NCBI GenBank assembly: GCA_016711125.1
Contig: JADJTQ010000001.1
Coordinates: 558,001 to 622,000 of the forward strand
Origin: Saprospiraceae bacterium
GTDB taxonomy: Bacteria; Bacteroidota; Bacteroidia; Chitinophagales; Saprospiraceae
Direction of reading: 5' to 3'
Length of the DNA: 64,000 nucleotides
The stretch's first letter is position 1. Each line of letters starts with the position of its first letter. A model generated the notes under the pieces. The model was not told where the DNA came from. It saw only the letters and a list, made by a program, of their open reading frames with translations, and ran no database searches. Both the position numbers and the translations under genes were made by a program. Of this stretch, positions 54,721-63,545 are shown in pieces.

Positions 54721-55920
54721 CTATAAAGGCAATTCCTTTTCGAGAGCGGCAATTTGAGGAGAAACTGCCGTAACTGAAAGAGAGTAAGAAGAACCATCCA
54801 ATTGACTTAGGAATACCCTGGTAAATGCTGACCAGGAATACAGGTGGTTTGAGCTTAAGATATTTTTGCTAAAAAGGTTTCTCTGATGTGAATCCAAAAA
54901 TCTTTTCACACCCTGGGCAATCGATTCCGGCCGGGGATCGGATACAAATCCATTAATTCCTTCGCGAACTGTTTCCGGGAGTCCCCCAACATTTGTAGTC
55001 AGAACAGGTTTACCAAAATTGAAGGCGATTGGTGCGATTCCACTTTGGGTTGCTGAACGGTATGGAAGCGCAACCAAATCACACGCACTAAAATAGTACT
55101 TGACCTCCTGATTAGGTACATAACCTGGGCACAACCGGATCCTCTGCCCAATCTTCAATGATTCTATTAATTGTTTGTATCGGTCAATTTTTTCGTAAAA
55201 CTCACCCGCAATGATCAAATTGACCGATGAATCAGTTAAAACCGGATCTGCCAAAGCCTTTAGCAGTAAATCCAATCCTTTGTATGGACGTACAAAACCA
55301 AAAAAAAGCAGGTAGGTACTTTGGTGCTCCAAACCAAGTCGGTCCCTTGACTCCTCTTTGGAGACACTCTCTCCATAACTATCGTAGACCGGATGAGGAA
55401 GCTTTATAATAGGCTTATTCACCTTAAAGGATGCAATATCCTGTCTTACCTTTTCCGACAAGACCACGAAATAATCAATCGAAGACATGAAATAAGTGGT
55501 AAGTACCTTATCGCCAGGTCGATGTTCATGGGGGATCAAATTGTCAACTAACCCAATGATTTTGGCGTTGCATTTTTTCTTCACCAACTTTAGAATCGAT
55601 CCGAGGCATGGGGCCAAAAGTGGCAGCCAATAGCGGCAAATCACTATATCAGGATTCAAGGCTACAATCTCACCTGCGACCTTGCGCCAATTGAACGGAT
55701 CCAGAGAGTTAATCCTTGGTCGAATCTCCAGATCATTGTAATTCTGCTCAAAATCCAACTGACTGGTACCTGGAAAAAGAAAGGATGGATACTGTAATTT
55801 AAAGGTGTAAATGATAGTATGCAGATCACTGTTGTTAAGTTCCTCAGCAAACCGATGATTAAATGTGGCCAGACCTCCCCGTAGTGGGTAAGCCGGTCCG
55901 ATGATTACTGCAGTCTTCAT
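54721..55920 (-). CDS. Glycosyltransferase family 4
   Basis: The earliest frame starts at 55950, but Met11 at 55920 (MKTAVIIGPAYPLRGGLATF) fits the conserved GT-B N-terminus. The donor-binding domain shows LFFGFVRPYKGLDLLLKAL, then LIIAGEFYEKIDRYKQLI, CPGYVPNQEVKYYFSACDLV and ALPYRSATQSGIAPIAFNFG, which is the GT4 EX7E-type region with some divergence. The enzyme transfers sugars from nucleotide donors at the membrane. It runs leftward, away from the other rightward genes of the cluster; the DPM-like gene starts divergently beyond 56239. Confidence 0.87.
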   Translation of the reverse strand: MKTAVIIGPAYPLRGGLATFNHRFAEELNNSDLHTIIYTFKLQYPSFLFPGTSQLDFEQNYNDLEIRPRINSLDPFNWRKVAGEIVALNPDIVICRYWLPLLAPCLGSILKLVKKKCNAKIIGLVDNLIPHEHRPGDKVLTTYFMSSIDYFVVLSEKVRQDIASFKVNKPIIKLPHPVYDSYGESVSKEESRDRLGLEHQSTYLLFFGFVRPYKGLDLLLKALADPVLTDSSVNLIIAGEFYEKIDRYKQLIESLKIGQRIRLCPGYVPNQEVKYYFSACDLVALPYRSATQSGIAPIAFNFGKPVLTTNVGGLPETVREGINGFVSDPRPESIAQGVKRFLDSHQRNLFSKNILSSNHLYSWSAFTRVFLSQLDGSSYSLSVTAVSPQIAALEKELPL

Positions 55921-56238
55921 ATTCGTGCAAGCGAGGAATGATGCTCCCAATGTAGAGCTTATTTTAGTAATTGCTCATAGAATCATCCTTAATCGCCGGT
56001 GCTGATTTCTAACATCTATGCTATAAGGGAGGATGATATAATACTTGCAGCAGTTTTTAAAGAATTCTGTGTCGCCCAATTCCTTCAAGGTTTCTATCCA
56101 ATATGATTCTGGTTTCGTACCTCGAATAAGAGTCGAAATGCAGGTGTACAAGCGAATATACTTTTACCTTATATTTCGGGGATTAAATTCAGGTAGGGAA
56201 GTCACCAGCCCATTGAACTTATCGACAGAACCTCAAGA

Positions 56239-57007
56239 ATGTCCAGGACAAGCCTCGAAATCACAATCCCCATTCTCAACGAAGAGCTCGTACTGGAGCA
56301 GAATGTCCTGACCTTGCTTAGATATCTGAATGAGGAAATTGATCAGGACAAAATTAGATGGAAGATAGTAGTGGCCGACAATGGATCTACCGATCGGTCT
56401 CCCCAAATCATGGATCGGCTTTGCAAAGGTTCTTCAAGCTTGCAGTATTTGCGGATTGACCAGATTGGAGTTGGCTTGGCATTAAAAACATCATGGAGCC
56501 AATCAAAAGCAGATATTGTTGGTTATATGGATGTCGATCTGGCTACTTCCTTAACCCATATAAAGGAAATGTTGGCGGCTATTATCGATCAGAAATATGA
56601 TTTTGTCTACGGCTCCCGTTTACATCAAAAGGCTAAAGTCACCGGAAGGTCACTAAAAAGAGAAGTCGTGTCCCGGATCTTTAACACCGTTCTGCGAAAG
56701 TATCTGAAGGTTCGTTTTTCCGATGGCATGTGTGGCTTTAAATTTCTGAGAAGAGCGGTTGCCGATCGGCTCATAGAGAAAGGAGCAAAAAGCGACGGTT
56801 GGGTTTTTTTCTACGGAATTACTTTATCTCGCTGAAAAACTTCACTTTAAAATCTTTGAGTTACCGGTTGAGTGGAAAGACTCCAGAGAAAGTAAAGTCA
56901 ATATTGGGCTACTAAGCCTTCAATATTTAAAAGCCATGTACAGAATAAAGAGGCAAAGTCAAAAATTAGTAGAACAAATATCTGACACTAAAAGCTGTGT
57001 TACGTGA
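56239..57007 (+). CDS. DPM-like glycosyltransferase family 2 (frameshifted near the end)
   Basis: The N-terminal frame (56239-56835) has the GT2 blocks ITIPILNEELVLEQNV (8-23), VVADNGSTDRSP (45-56) and VGYMDVDLATSLTHIKEM (about 94-111), the last containing the metal-binding DVD. The expected sequence GWFFSTELLYLAEKLHFKIF appears when the frame shifts at G/T7 near 56802-56812, and continues to TGA at 57005-57007. The whole protein has about 255 residues. The corrected end overlaps the next gene's GTG start as GTGA, strong evidence for the true frame and for translational coupling. It probably loads a lipid carrier or attaches a branch sugar. Confidence 0.82.
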
Positions 57008-58140
57008 ATGACCTTTACTTTGATCAGATAATAATCGGTGGCGGAATTTTTGGAATATATACTGCGCTACATCTGGCCAGTCGGAGAATGTCTGTCCTTT
57101 TAATTGAAAAGGATGCCCGTCTGTTTCAACGAGCATCGGCAATAAACCAGGCTCGACTACATGGTGGGTATCATTACCCAAGGAGCATTGCAACTGCCCG
57201 CATTGCTCAGGAATTGCAACTGAGATTTGTAAATGATCATCGATCCATGATCAATCAACATTTTAAACAGTTTTATGCAGTTGATAAATCAGGAAGCTTT
57301 ACAACCCCGGATCAATTCATGGCTTTTTGCCACTATCTCAATATTCCACTCAAAGAGGTCGCAGCTCCTTCGTATTTTAAGGCTCAGCAAATGGAAGCTC
57401 TTTTTCTGACCGAGGAATACAGTTTTGACTGCACCCAATTGTCAGAATATTACCAAGCGAGGATTTTACAGTCGCAGGACATTGTCATACATACCAATAC
57501 GATGATTAAAGCAGTGTCACGATCAGGCACAGAGTGGCAACTTCAACTACAAAATCAAAGCACCAAACAAATTTATGAGGTCTGCACGAGATCGGTGATC
57601 AATGCTACATATTCAGGGATAAACGCCATCAATCGATTGTTCGGACTTGAAAACCTGGACATCACCCATGAACTTGCTGAAGTAGTCCTGGCAATTAGCT
57701 CAGTCAAAAACGTAGGGCTGACGATTATTGATGGAGATTTTTCTTCTTTCATGCCCTACGGTCATGGTGATCTGGTCTCCTTATCATCAGTGCGGTATAC
57801 TTCGCACTACGGGAGTTCGCAACAAGATCCCACCTTTCCGTGCCAGCAAAGAATCTCTGCATGCACACCGGTCAATTGTCTGGCTTGCAACAACTGTGTG
57901 GCCAAACCAGATTCCAATCAATCCAAAATGATGCATCAGATTGGAAAATATCTCAGCTCAGATTTCAAATTTCAGTATCTACGCAGTATGTACACCATCA
58001 AGTCCAAATTAAAGAGTAGTTATATTGACGATAGCAGACCTACTTTGGTGAAAATGCTGAATCAAACACCAGCATTCCACTGCATTTTTGGTGGTAAGAT
58101 CAGTTCAATTTATGAGATTGAAAATTACTTCAATGCATAA
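57004..58140 (+). CDS. FAD-dependent oxidoreductase of the glycan cluster
   Basis: The 378-residue protein uses a GTG start overlapping the upstream stop by four bases. Its N-terminus is a DAO-type FAD motif, FDQIIIGGGIFGIYTALHLA (6-25) and VLLIEKD, followed by NQARLHGGYHYPRS. The C-terminal half has an unusual Cys cluster, ACTPVNCLACNNCVAKP (about 287-303), which might bind a metal or form disulfides. Such oxidoreductases often sit in O-antigen or exopolysaccharide clusters and may oxidise a sugar before transfer; the substrate is unknown. The stop overlaps the next glycosyltransferase start by 8 bp. Confidence 0.82.
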   Translation: MNDLYFDQIIIGGGIFGIYTALHLASRRMSVLLIEKDARLFQRASAINQARLHGGYHYPRSIATARIAQELQLRFVNDHRSMINQHFKQFYAVDKSGSFTTPDQFMAFCHYLNIPLKEVAAPSYFKAQQMEALFLTEEYSFDCTQLSEYYQARILQSQDIVIHTNTMIKAVSRSGTEWQLQLQNQSTKQIYEVCTRSVINATYSGINAINRLFGLENLDITHELAEVVLAISSVKNVGLTIIDGDFSSFMPYGHGDLVSLSSVRYTSHYGSSQQDPTFPCQQRISACTPVNCLACNNCVAKPDSNQSKMMHQIGKYLSSDFKFQYLRSMYTIKSKLKSSYIDDSRPTLVKMLNQTPAFHCIFGGKISSIYEIENYFNA

Positions 58141-59086
58141 GACTTTCCTCTCTGTAGTCAGCCCGGTCCATCCGGACATCGAAGTAGTAAAAAATTTTAT
58201 CGAAGCGGTGTCGGAAACCTTGCGAAAATATTTTCTGGATTATGAATTAATTCTGGTTAATCCTAAGAGCAAATTTAGTCGTCCCAATCTTAAAGAAGAT
58301 CTTTCCAAAATGGATCCGATGGATTTAAAGAATGTTTGCATTTACCATTTTTCAAATGATTGTGAAATGGAGAATGCCATTGTGGGGGGATTAGACAATG
58401 CTCATGGTGACTATGTCATTCTACTAGACATGCAATTCTATCGGCAAACAGACCTTATTGAAAAATTATACATCGAAACTCAGAAAAATTTTGACATCGT
58501 AAGTCTCGAATATCGTGGACGAGGAGGATCACGGATCCGGAAACTTTTACTTCGAATATTTTACCGGCTACTAAGGAAGTACTCCGGACTACAGCTGGAT
58601 TACAAGACCCATAGCAATCGCATCATTTCAAGAAGAGCCTTAAATCGTCTACTGACTATACGCAGTGACTGGAATTTTTTAAAAGCCAATCTGTCACAAG
58701 TAGGTTTTCCTGCAACGTCATTGGTCACAGATATTTCTGATGATTTAAAAGGAAAAAAACTATATGATGAAATGCGGCTGGCTCTCTCTATCCTCATTTC
58801 CAGGACGACTATCCTGAATAAATTATTCGTATACCTCTTTATCGCTTCGAGTTTATTTAGCGTCCTGGTTATTATTAATGCGATCCTGGTGAGATTTACC
58901 GGGCACGATATCTTAGGATTTCCTCAGCAGCATGTAGCAGGATGGGCATTTACAATTATATTTCTGGCCATCACGTTTAACATCCTCTTAATCATTTTAT
59001 ATTTTTTGTATATCTATCTCACGAATATCTACAGCCAGGTACTTAGAAGACCTCTTTATGGCATTGATTCAGTTGAGAAATTTTAG
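58133..59086 (+). CDS. GtrB/DPM-like glycosyltransferase with C-terminal membrane helices
   Basis: The longest frame begins at 58088, but Met16 at 58133 (MHKTFLSVVSPVHPD) is the natural GT2 N-terminus and overlaps the upstream stop by 8 bp. The core shows LSVVSPVHPDIEVVKNFIEA, a weak EMENAIVGGLDNAHGDYVIL region and LDMQFYRQ in place of the usual DxD-type loop. The protein ends in two membrane helices (about 240-262 and 280-307) before a basic tail. It resembles undecaprenyl-phosphate sugar transferases of the GtrB type. The missing acidic DxD is notable and may mean a different donor or lost activity. Confidence 0.72.
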   Translation: MHKTFLSVVSPVHPDIEVVKNFIEAVSETLRKYFLDYELILVNPKSKFSRPNLKEDLSKMDPMDLKNVCIYHFSNDCEMENAIVGGLDNAHGDYVILLDMQFYRQTDLIEKLYIETQKNFDIVSLEYRGRGGSRIRKLLLRIFYRLLRKYSGLQLDYKTHSNRIISRRALNRLLTIRSDWNFLKANLSQVGFPATSLVTDISDDLKGKKLYDEMRLALSILISRTTILNKLFVYLFIASSLFSVLVIINAILVRFTGHDILGFPQQHVAGWAFTIIFLAITFNILLIILYFLYIYLTNIYSQVLRRPLYGIDSVEKF

Positions 59087-59375
59087 GGTGATTTATTTAT
59101 TTATTTATTTAAGTTTTAAGAGGACCGTTAACTGTCCAATTTGAATTTGAGGAGGGCTAGATCTCGATTAAACTCCAGTATTAATGAGTTGGGTTGATTA
59201 ACCAGAATACGAGGGGCAATTTTCTCCTAGAAAGTAGAGTACACCGGGGTTGCAGCAGAAATAAATCAATGGCTTGTAAATGGACCATTGTTTCTTCTAA
59301 TTTTCAAAAAACGCCGTTTGCTTTAGTAGTTTTAAGTCCGCGGCGTTGTACATCTGGATTGACTGTCATTCCACA
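59087..59375. other. Gap with TTTA microsatellite
   Basis: Five tandem TTTA units (about 59094-59113) follow the glycosyltransferase stop by a few bases. No gene is seen in the rest. Copy D of the beta-helix family ends at 59376 from the other strand, so the two units converge here. Confidence 0.5.
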
Positions 59376-60053
59376 TCAATTAGCCGTGGGTAAACATGTA
59401 TTGTTTTCTACAACCGCGACTGTTCCCAATACTTCATTTGTTGTGGCAGGATTGTTGATATTCAGTACAGTCAAAGGGGGATTTGCCAATAGAGCAGCAC
59501 CACGTTCTAAGTTGAGTACACCGGTGTCAGCTTGTCGGACTCTCAATCCGAAAATACCTCCAGGGTTTCCGTTTGGAAAATCAACTTTATTGTCCCGTAC
59601 ATCAAAACAGCCCGTACCCCGGCGGCATTGGAGTGCTATGCCATTGACACCAGTCATCCCATCGCCAACATGCACTGTATTGTTGAGGACAGATACGGTG
59701 TAAGAGGGCGTGGTACCGGAATCTGGAGTATCCACAAAAATACCTCTTGAAGTACCTCCGGTCGAATTTTGCGTCACGATGTTATTTTCAATCAGAATAT
59801 TCGCAGTAGTTACCTGTAGTGGGCAGTTTGCACCATTGCAACTTGTCAAGAAAGCAATGATGGCAGTATTGGTAGAGGAGGTGGGGTGCGTTATATTGTT
59901 ACCTGAAATTACGGCGGTCAAGGAGGAATTGACGGTGGCGTTGCCTGCCGTTTGACCGACGAAAATAGCTGCACCGCCGATGCCGTCAATAGTGTTATTA
60001 AAAAAAACAGTTTTGGATGGAAAATGTGCCGCTGGCTGGGGCCGTTCCTCCAT
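59376..60053 (-). CDS. C-terminal piece of beta-helix surface protein, copy D
   Basis: These 225 residues complete copy D. They start after an 8-base A run (60000-60007), where one base too many splits the frame: removing one gives NCFFNNTIDGIGGAAIFVGQ in continuity with the middle piece. The helix repeats continue as GNNITHPTSSTNTAIIAF and ILIENNIVTQNSTGGTSRG. The end is NPATTNEVLGTVAVVENNTC. There is no T9SS tail. The start given for this frame is artificial. Confidence 0.75.
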   Translation of the reverse strand: MEERPQPAAHFPSKTVFFNNTIDGIGGAAIFVGQTAGNATVNSSLTAVISGNNITHPTSSTNTAIIAFLTSCNGANCPLQVTTANILIENNIVTQNSTGGTSRGIFVDTPDSGTTPSYTVSVLNNTVHVGDGMTGVNGIALQCRRGTGCFDVRDNKVDFPNGNPGGIFGLRVRQADTGVLNLERGAALLANPPLTVLNINNPATTNEVLGTVAVVENNTCLPTAN

Positions 60054-60744
60054 TCATATCTGTGTGTAGTTCGATTTGAATGCCATCGGCACCCGATGCA
60101 ACAGAATTATTGGTGATGTTGCTATTGGATATGGTGGCGCTGAAAGTATTAGAGATGTTGTAAAACTCGACATTGTGTTCGATGCCGCCCTGGATGATGC
60201 AATTATCGATCAGCACTACAGCGCTGTTTTTCAAACCATTGGCCCCGGCAGGCTGGGAAGTGCCAAAGCCGATACAATCTTCCGTGCCCACAACTGTATT
60301 GCCGTTCGAGCCGTTGACAGTGCTGTACTGGAAGGTAAAATCGCCCACATCCAGCCCCCGGATGCCGAAGTTTTGGCAATCGTTGATTTGCATGCGACGA
60401 AGTATTACGTTGGCGGTGTTGTTGAGGAAAATCGCCGTGCCAACTAAGCCGCTGTCGTTTGTACCGCTGTCGCTTTTATTGGCTATTGTACCACCGGAGG
60501 CGTTGCCACCTTTGTTTGAATTCGAACCGTCGCCTGTAACCACCAGCCCGCCTGCCGACCCGGTCGTGTTGAGAACGATGCCCGGGGCTGTGCCTCCATT
60601 GGAAGAGATGCTTTGGAAATTGAGATTACTTGCGCCGATAGTGGTGCTCATTACATTTAAAGCGGTTGCACCGCTGCTGCTGCTGATTGTATTGACCGTG
60701 CCCTCTACCGTCACTATACCGCCGCCCGTGGCATTAAAACCCAT
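59998..60744 (-). CDS. Middle piece of beta-helix surface protein, copy D
   Basis: These 248 residues form the central parallel beta-helix of copy D: GFNATGGGIVTVEGTVNTIS, then TTIGASNLNFQSISSNGGT, and LRRMQINDCQNFGIRGLDVG. The blocks correspond closely to copies B and C (TTIGASGLNFQSISANGGAN). The upstream junction is at the C4/G4 run near 60796-60799, where one extra G restores NPGATINFTGGGLVVS. The downstream junction is the A8 run at 60000-60007. Start and stop here are both artificial. Confidence 0.75.
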   Translation of the reverse strand: MGFNATGGGIVTVEGTVNTISSSSGATALNVMSTTIGASNLNFQSISSNGGTAPGIVLNTTGSAGGLVVTGDGSNSNKGGNASGGTIANKSDSGTNDSGLVGTAIFLNNTANVILRRMQINDCQNFGIRGLDVGDFTFQYSTVNGSNGNTVVGTEDCIGFGTSQPAGANGLKNSAVVLIDNCIIQGGIEHNVEFYNISNTFSATISNSNITNNSVASGADGIQIELHTDMNGGTAPASGTFSIQNCFF

Positions 60745-63194
60745 GCCGGTAGTGGTGCTGACGACCAGCCCGCCACCAGTAAAGTTGATGGTCGCCCCGG
60801 GTTGGTAGCGAGCGTCACCGCCGGGTTCGCCCCTGTATTAAGGCTTTTGGACATGCCACTGAATGCAATAGTGCCTCCCGTGTTGCTCCCCACGTTGATG
60901 CCCGTACCCGTATTGGTGATATTCCCCGAAAAAGTGACGGTGCCACCGGTGCGTCCGGTGACTTCGACAGCCCGGTTTGCGTTACTGATGGTTCCTGCAT
61001 AGGTTACGGTGCTGGAACCCGCGTTGATATCGAAGGCAATACTTGTTGAGCTGGTGATGCTACCGCCGCTGATGACGATTGGGCCACTGACATTGTCCAG
61101 ATTAACCCCTTTACCCGCGCTGCTTGCGGATGTTATTGTAGCAAACGTGGCACCCGTCCCAAATGAAGTATTGGTAATGTCCAGGGCTGGACGACCGGTG
61201 ATAGTGCTACCGGTGCCGCCGATATGAATCGTGCCACCCATGTTGGTGAATAATCCGGCGCTGCCGCTGGTGATTGTCAGACTGCCAAAAGTGGCCGAAC
61301 CGGTGCCGCTGCTGGTGATGCTGATAGCTGGTCCGAAATTGAAGTTTGAAACGGTAGTCGTACCAAAATCGAGCGAGGCACTTGAACTCTGAATGTCGAT
61401 CCCAAAACTGCCAGAGCCGCTGGCCCCAATTAGTGTGCTTGTGGAGGCAAGGGAGCCGCTCACTGTGTTGAGTAAAAGGCCGCTGGAATCCGGACTGTTG
61501 ATGCTGACAAATTTGGAGGTGGTGGCGAAAATGCCGTTCGTCAAGCCAAGCACATTCTGGTTGCCACTCAGTGCCACATCAGGACTAGTGGTATTACCAA
61601 TCGTCAACGTGCCAAAGGCAGCACCCGATATTTTCACTATTTCGCACCTTCCGATCTCTACGCCCCTTATTGTATTGCCCGAGGCAAGGACGATGCCGAT
61701 ACCGTTGCCGCTGCCCCCTGTGCCCATGTTGCGTATAAGGGGCCGTGCGATATTTATGGCAGGTAGGGCAAAGCTGTGCGTTGCCACCATAAAGGGCAGT
61801 ACACCTACGCTAGACAGGTTCGACCCACCGCTATACCCAGAGCCGAAAAGCGACTGATTGTTTTTCAAAATGAAACCACCACGATACTCGCTACCGGTGT
61901 TTTTGATGAAAATGACTGCTCCTGCTGCTGGAAGTGCCGAAGCACTGAAATTTGCAATCGTTTTGAATGGGGTGTTGAGCCTTCCATCTTCGACTCCCGC
62001 TACCGAGCTGTTGTCAATGAACCAAATCAGGTCATTAACCGCAATGGTCACCGTTGCCATGTCGACGGAAGGTACTCCATTACCAACGCCGTTGCCATCA
62101 TTGAGGGTATAGGTATAGGTGTCTGAGCCGGTGAAACCCACAGGAGGTGTATACATGAAGCTGCCGTCTGCATTGATCATGATGGAACCACCTCCGGTAG
62201 TAGCGAAAGTACCCGCGGTGACGCTTGCTCCCGACAGGTCATCGTCAAAATCGTTGGCTTTCAAACCATTTATTGCTGATACACTAATGCCCACATTGCC
62301 CGTGCTGGTGTACAAGTCATTCACTGCAAGTGGGGAAGAGCGAAATGATCCGGGTGCAAATGTGGTACGAGGGTCGGGCACGATATTGAGTTGAGTTCCA
62401 GTTGCGTCGTTAATGCCGGTATTCTCTATGGTGACTCTGTATCGAATGCGATCTCCCGGGTCCGCTACGTCGCCCTGACCCAGGTCAATGATCAGGGTAT
62501 CGGTTTGTTTGGGAGGCGGTATCGTATCCAAACCGGAACCATACTTCTGCTGATCAAGATTAACTTGTCTGTCCTGCCTGAGTGTTTGCGATGTTGAACT
62601 GCCAATGGTGTGGTCGTTGTCTCTACCTATCAGGTCGACTTTCATCGTGCTCGAAGATCTATCTGCATAAGAGGCAGATAACCAGGCCGGGGGTGTTAAA
62701 TCGCCTTGTTGCAATGCTCTAAGACCCTTGTCATCACTGACGCCACCATCTTCGCTATTTTGATGATCCCCGAATAGCCAAGGATTTCCGTTCACTTTTT
62801 CGAAGTCCTGGCTAGTCTGATTCTTATTGACAATCCTCATATCTAGGACATAAGGGGTGATATCACTATACTGAAGAAGCACCGCAGATGACGGAGAGAA
62901 AGTTCTGGCAAAAAACATTAAAGACAGGAGTGGTTGGTGCTCTTCCAGGATCAGGGCACCATTGCAATCATTTGATGTACCTGTTTTTTTGGCCAGGAGG
63001 TATGGTTCTGTGTCCACCTCCCCAAGCCCTAACGGAATATTTTTATTGTACTGCCGGACGAGGTTATCTTTTACAGAATTTTCAGAAAAAGTGGGGCTTT
63101 CATCCACCGCTTTCCATGCAGTAAAGATGAACAAGCCTGCGAGTAACAGTGAAAAAGTAAACGCGGTAGTCCCAAATCGGTGTAGCATCATCAA
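60714..63194 (-). CDS. Secreted beta-helix surface protein, copy D (N-terminal main part)
   Basis: The 826-residue frame starts MMMLHRFGTTAFTFSLLLAG with a signal peptide. Unlike copies B and C it has an extra region (about 30-225) of unknown nature before the DUF11-like domain (VADPGDRIRYRVTIENTG). The Big_9 domain (LKANDFDDDLSGASV, FMYTPPVGFTGSDTYTYTL) and the family block NDLIWFIDNSSVAGVEDGR follow, then a long beta-helix with repeats such as GGTVTFSGNITNTGTGINVG. It lies 23 kb from the other copies and is more diverged, so the duplication is older. With its two downstream pieces the protein has about 1,270 residues. Confidence 0.84.
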   Translation of the reverse strand: MMMLHRFGTTAFTFSLLLAGLFIFTAWKAVDESPTFSENSVKDNLVRQYNKNIPLGLGEVDTEPYLLAKKTGTSNDCNGALILEEHQPLLSLMFFARTFSPSSAVLLQYSDITPYVLDMRIVNKNQTSQDFEKVNGNPWLFGDHQNSEDGGVSDDKGLRALQQGDLTPPAWLSASYADRSSSTMKVDLIGRDNDHTIGSSTSQTLRQDRQVNLDQQKYGSGLDTIPPPKQTDTLIIDLGQGDVADPGDRIRYRVTIENTGINDATGTQLNIVPDPRTTFAPGSFRSSPLAVNDLYTSTGNVGISVSAINGLKANDFDDDLSGASVTAGTFATTGGGSIMINADGSFMYTPPVGFTGSDTYTYTLNDGNGVGNGVPSVDMATVTIAVNDLIWFIDNSSVAGVEDGRLNTPFKTIANFSASALPAAGAVIFIKNTGSEYRGGFILKNNQSLFGSGYSGGSNLSSVGVLPFMVATHSFALPAINIARPLIRNMGTGGSGNGIGIVLASGNTIRGVEIGRCEIVKISGAAFGTLTIGNTTSPDVALSGNQNVLGLTNGIFATTSKFVSINSPDSSGLLLNTVSGSLASTSTLIGASGSGSFGIDIQSSSASLDFGTTTVSNFNFGPAISITSSGTGSATFGSLTITSGSAGLFTNMGGTIHIGGTGSTITGRPALDITNTSFGTGATFATITSASSAGKGVNLDNVSGPIVISGGSITSSTSIAFDINAGSSTVTYAGTISNANRAVEVTGRTGGTVTFSGNITNTGTGINVGSNTGGTIAFSGMSKSLNTGANPAVTLATNPGRPSTLLVAGWSSAPLPAWVLMPRAAV

Positions 63195-63248
63195 GTGTCC
63201 GACGAATTTGATCGGAAAGATAGGTAAAAGACATTTCAGCGAATGAAA

Positions 63249-63285
63249 AATGCCTAAATAAAATCTGGCTCTTAGGCGTTTTTAT
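63249..63285 (+). terminator. Hairpin with T-tract upstream of copy D
   Basis: GCCTAA (63252-63257) and TTAGGC (63272-63277) form a stem extended by wobble pairs, followed on the plus strand by GTTTTTAT. It has the form of a rho-independent terminator on the plus strand, yet no rightward gene precedes it. On the minus strand it would lie in the copy D leader. Confidence 0.5.
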
Positions 63286-63339
63286 CGGGTAGTTCTACAT
63301 TTCATATGTTCGAATATATACTATGGTTGAATTACTCCA

Positions 63340-63545
63340 CACCCCTCGACCTCGACCCGACGCTATCAACTTCGTCAAGACTTCGTTGATCGGAGAAAGC
63401 TAAGGCGCCCCTGAAAGGGGAGAACCGGCTCTCCCGCTCGTTACGAGCACATTTTTTATTCCAATATGACTTTTTTAATTTACTTTCTTCCAGTAAGAGG
63501 ATACAAAAGTCCCCTTTTAGGACCCTTTTAGGAGATTTAGGGGTC
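63340..63545. repeat. REP-type palindromes near the window end
   Basis: Short palindromes cluster here: ATCAAC (63365-63370)/GTTGAT (63385-63390), CCCCT/AGGGG around GAA (63408-63420), and GTCCCCTTTTAGG to CCTTTTAGGAGATTTAGGGG (about 63510-63543). They resemble the CCCCCT/AAGGGGG elements at 41.3-41.6 kb in composition and symmetry. A 73-codon leftward frame across them has no family match. The remaining DNA to 64000 holds no recognised gene. Confidence 0.55.

Noticed and set aside
54594..54797. 67-codon leftward frame at the end of the GT4 gene
   Set aside because: It overlaps the real GT4 C-terminus in another frame and has no family signature.
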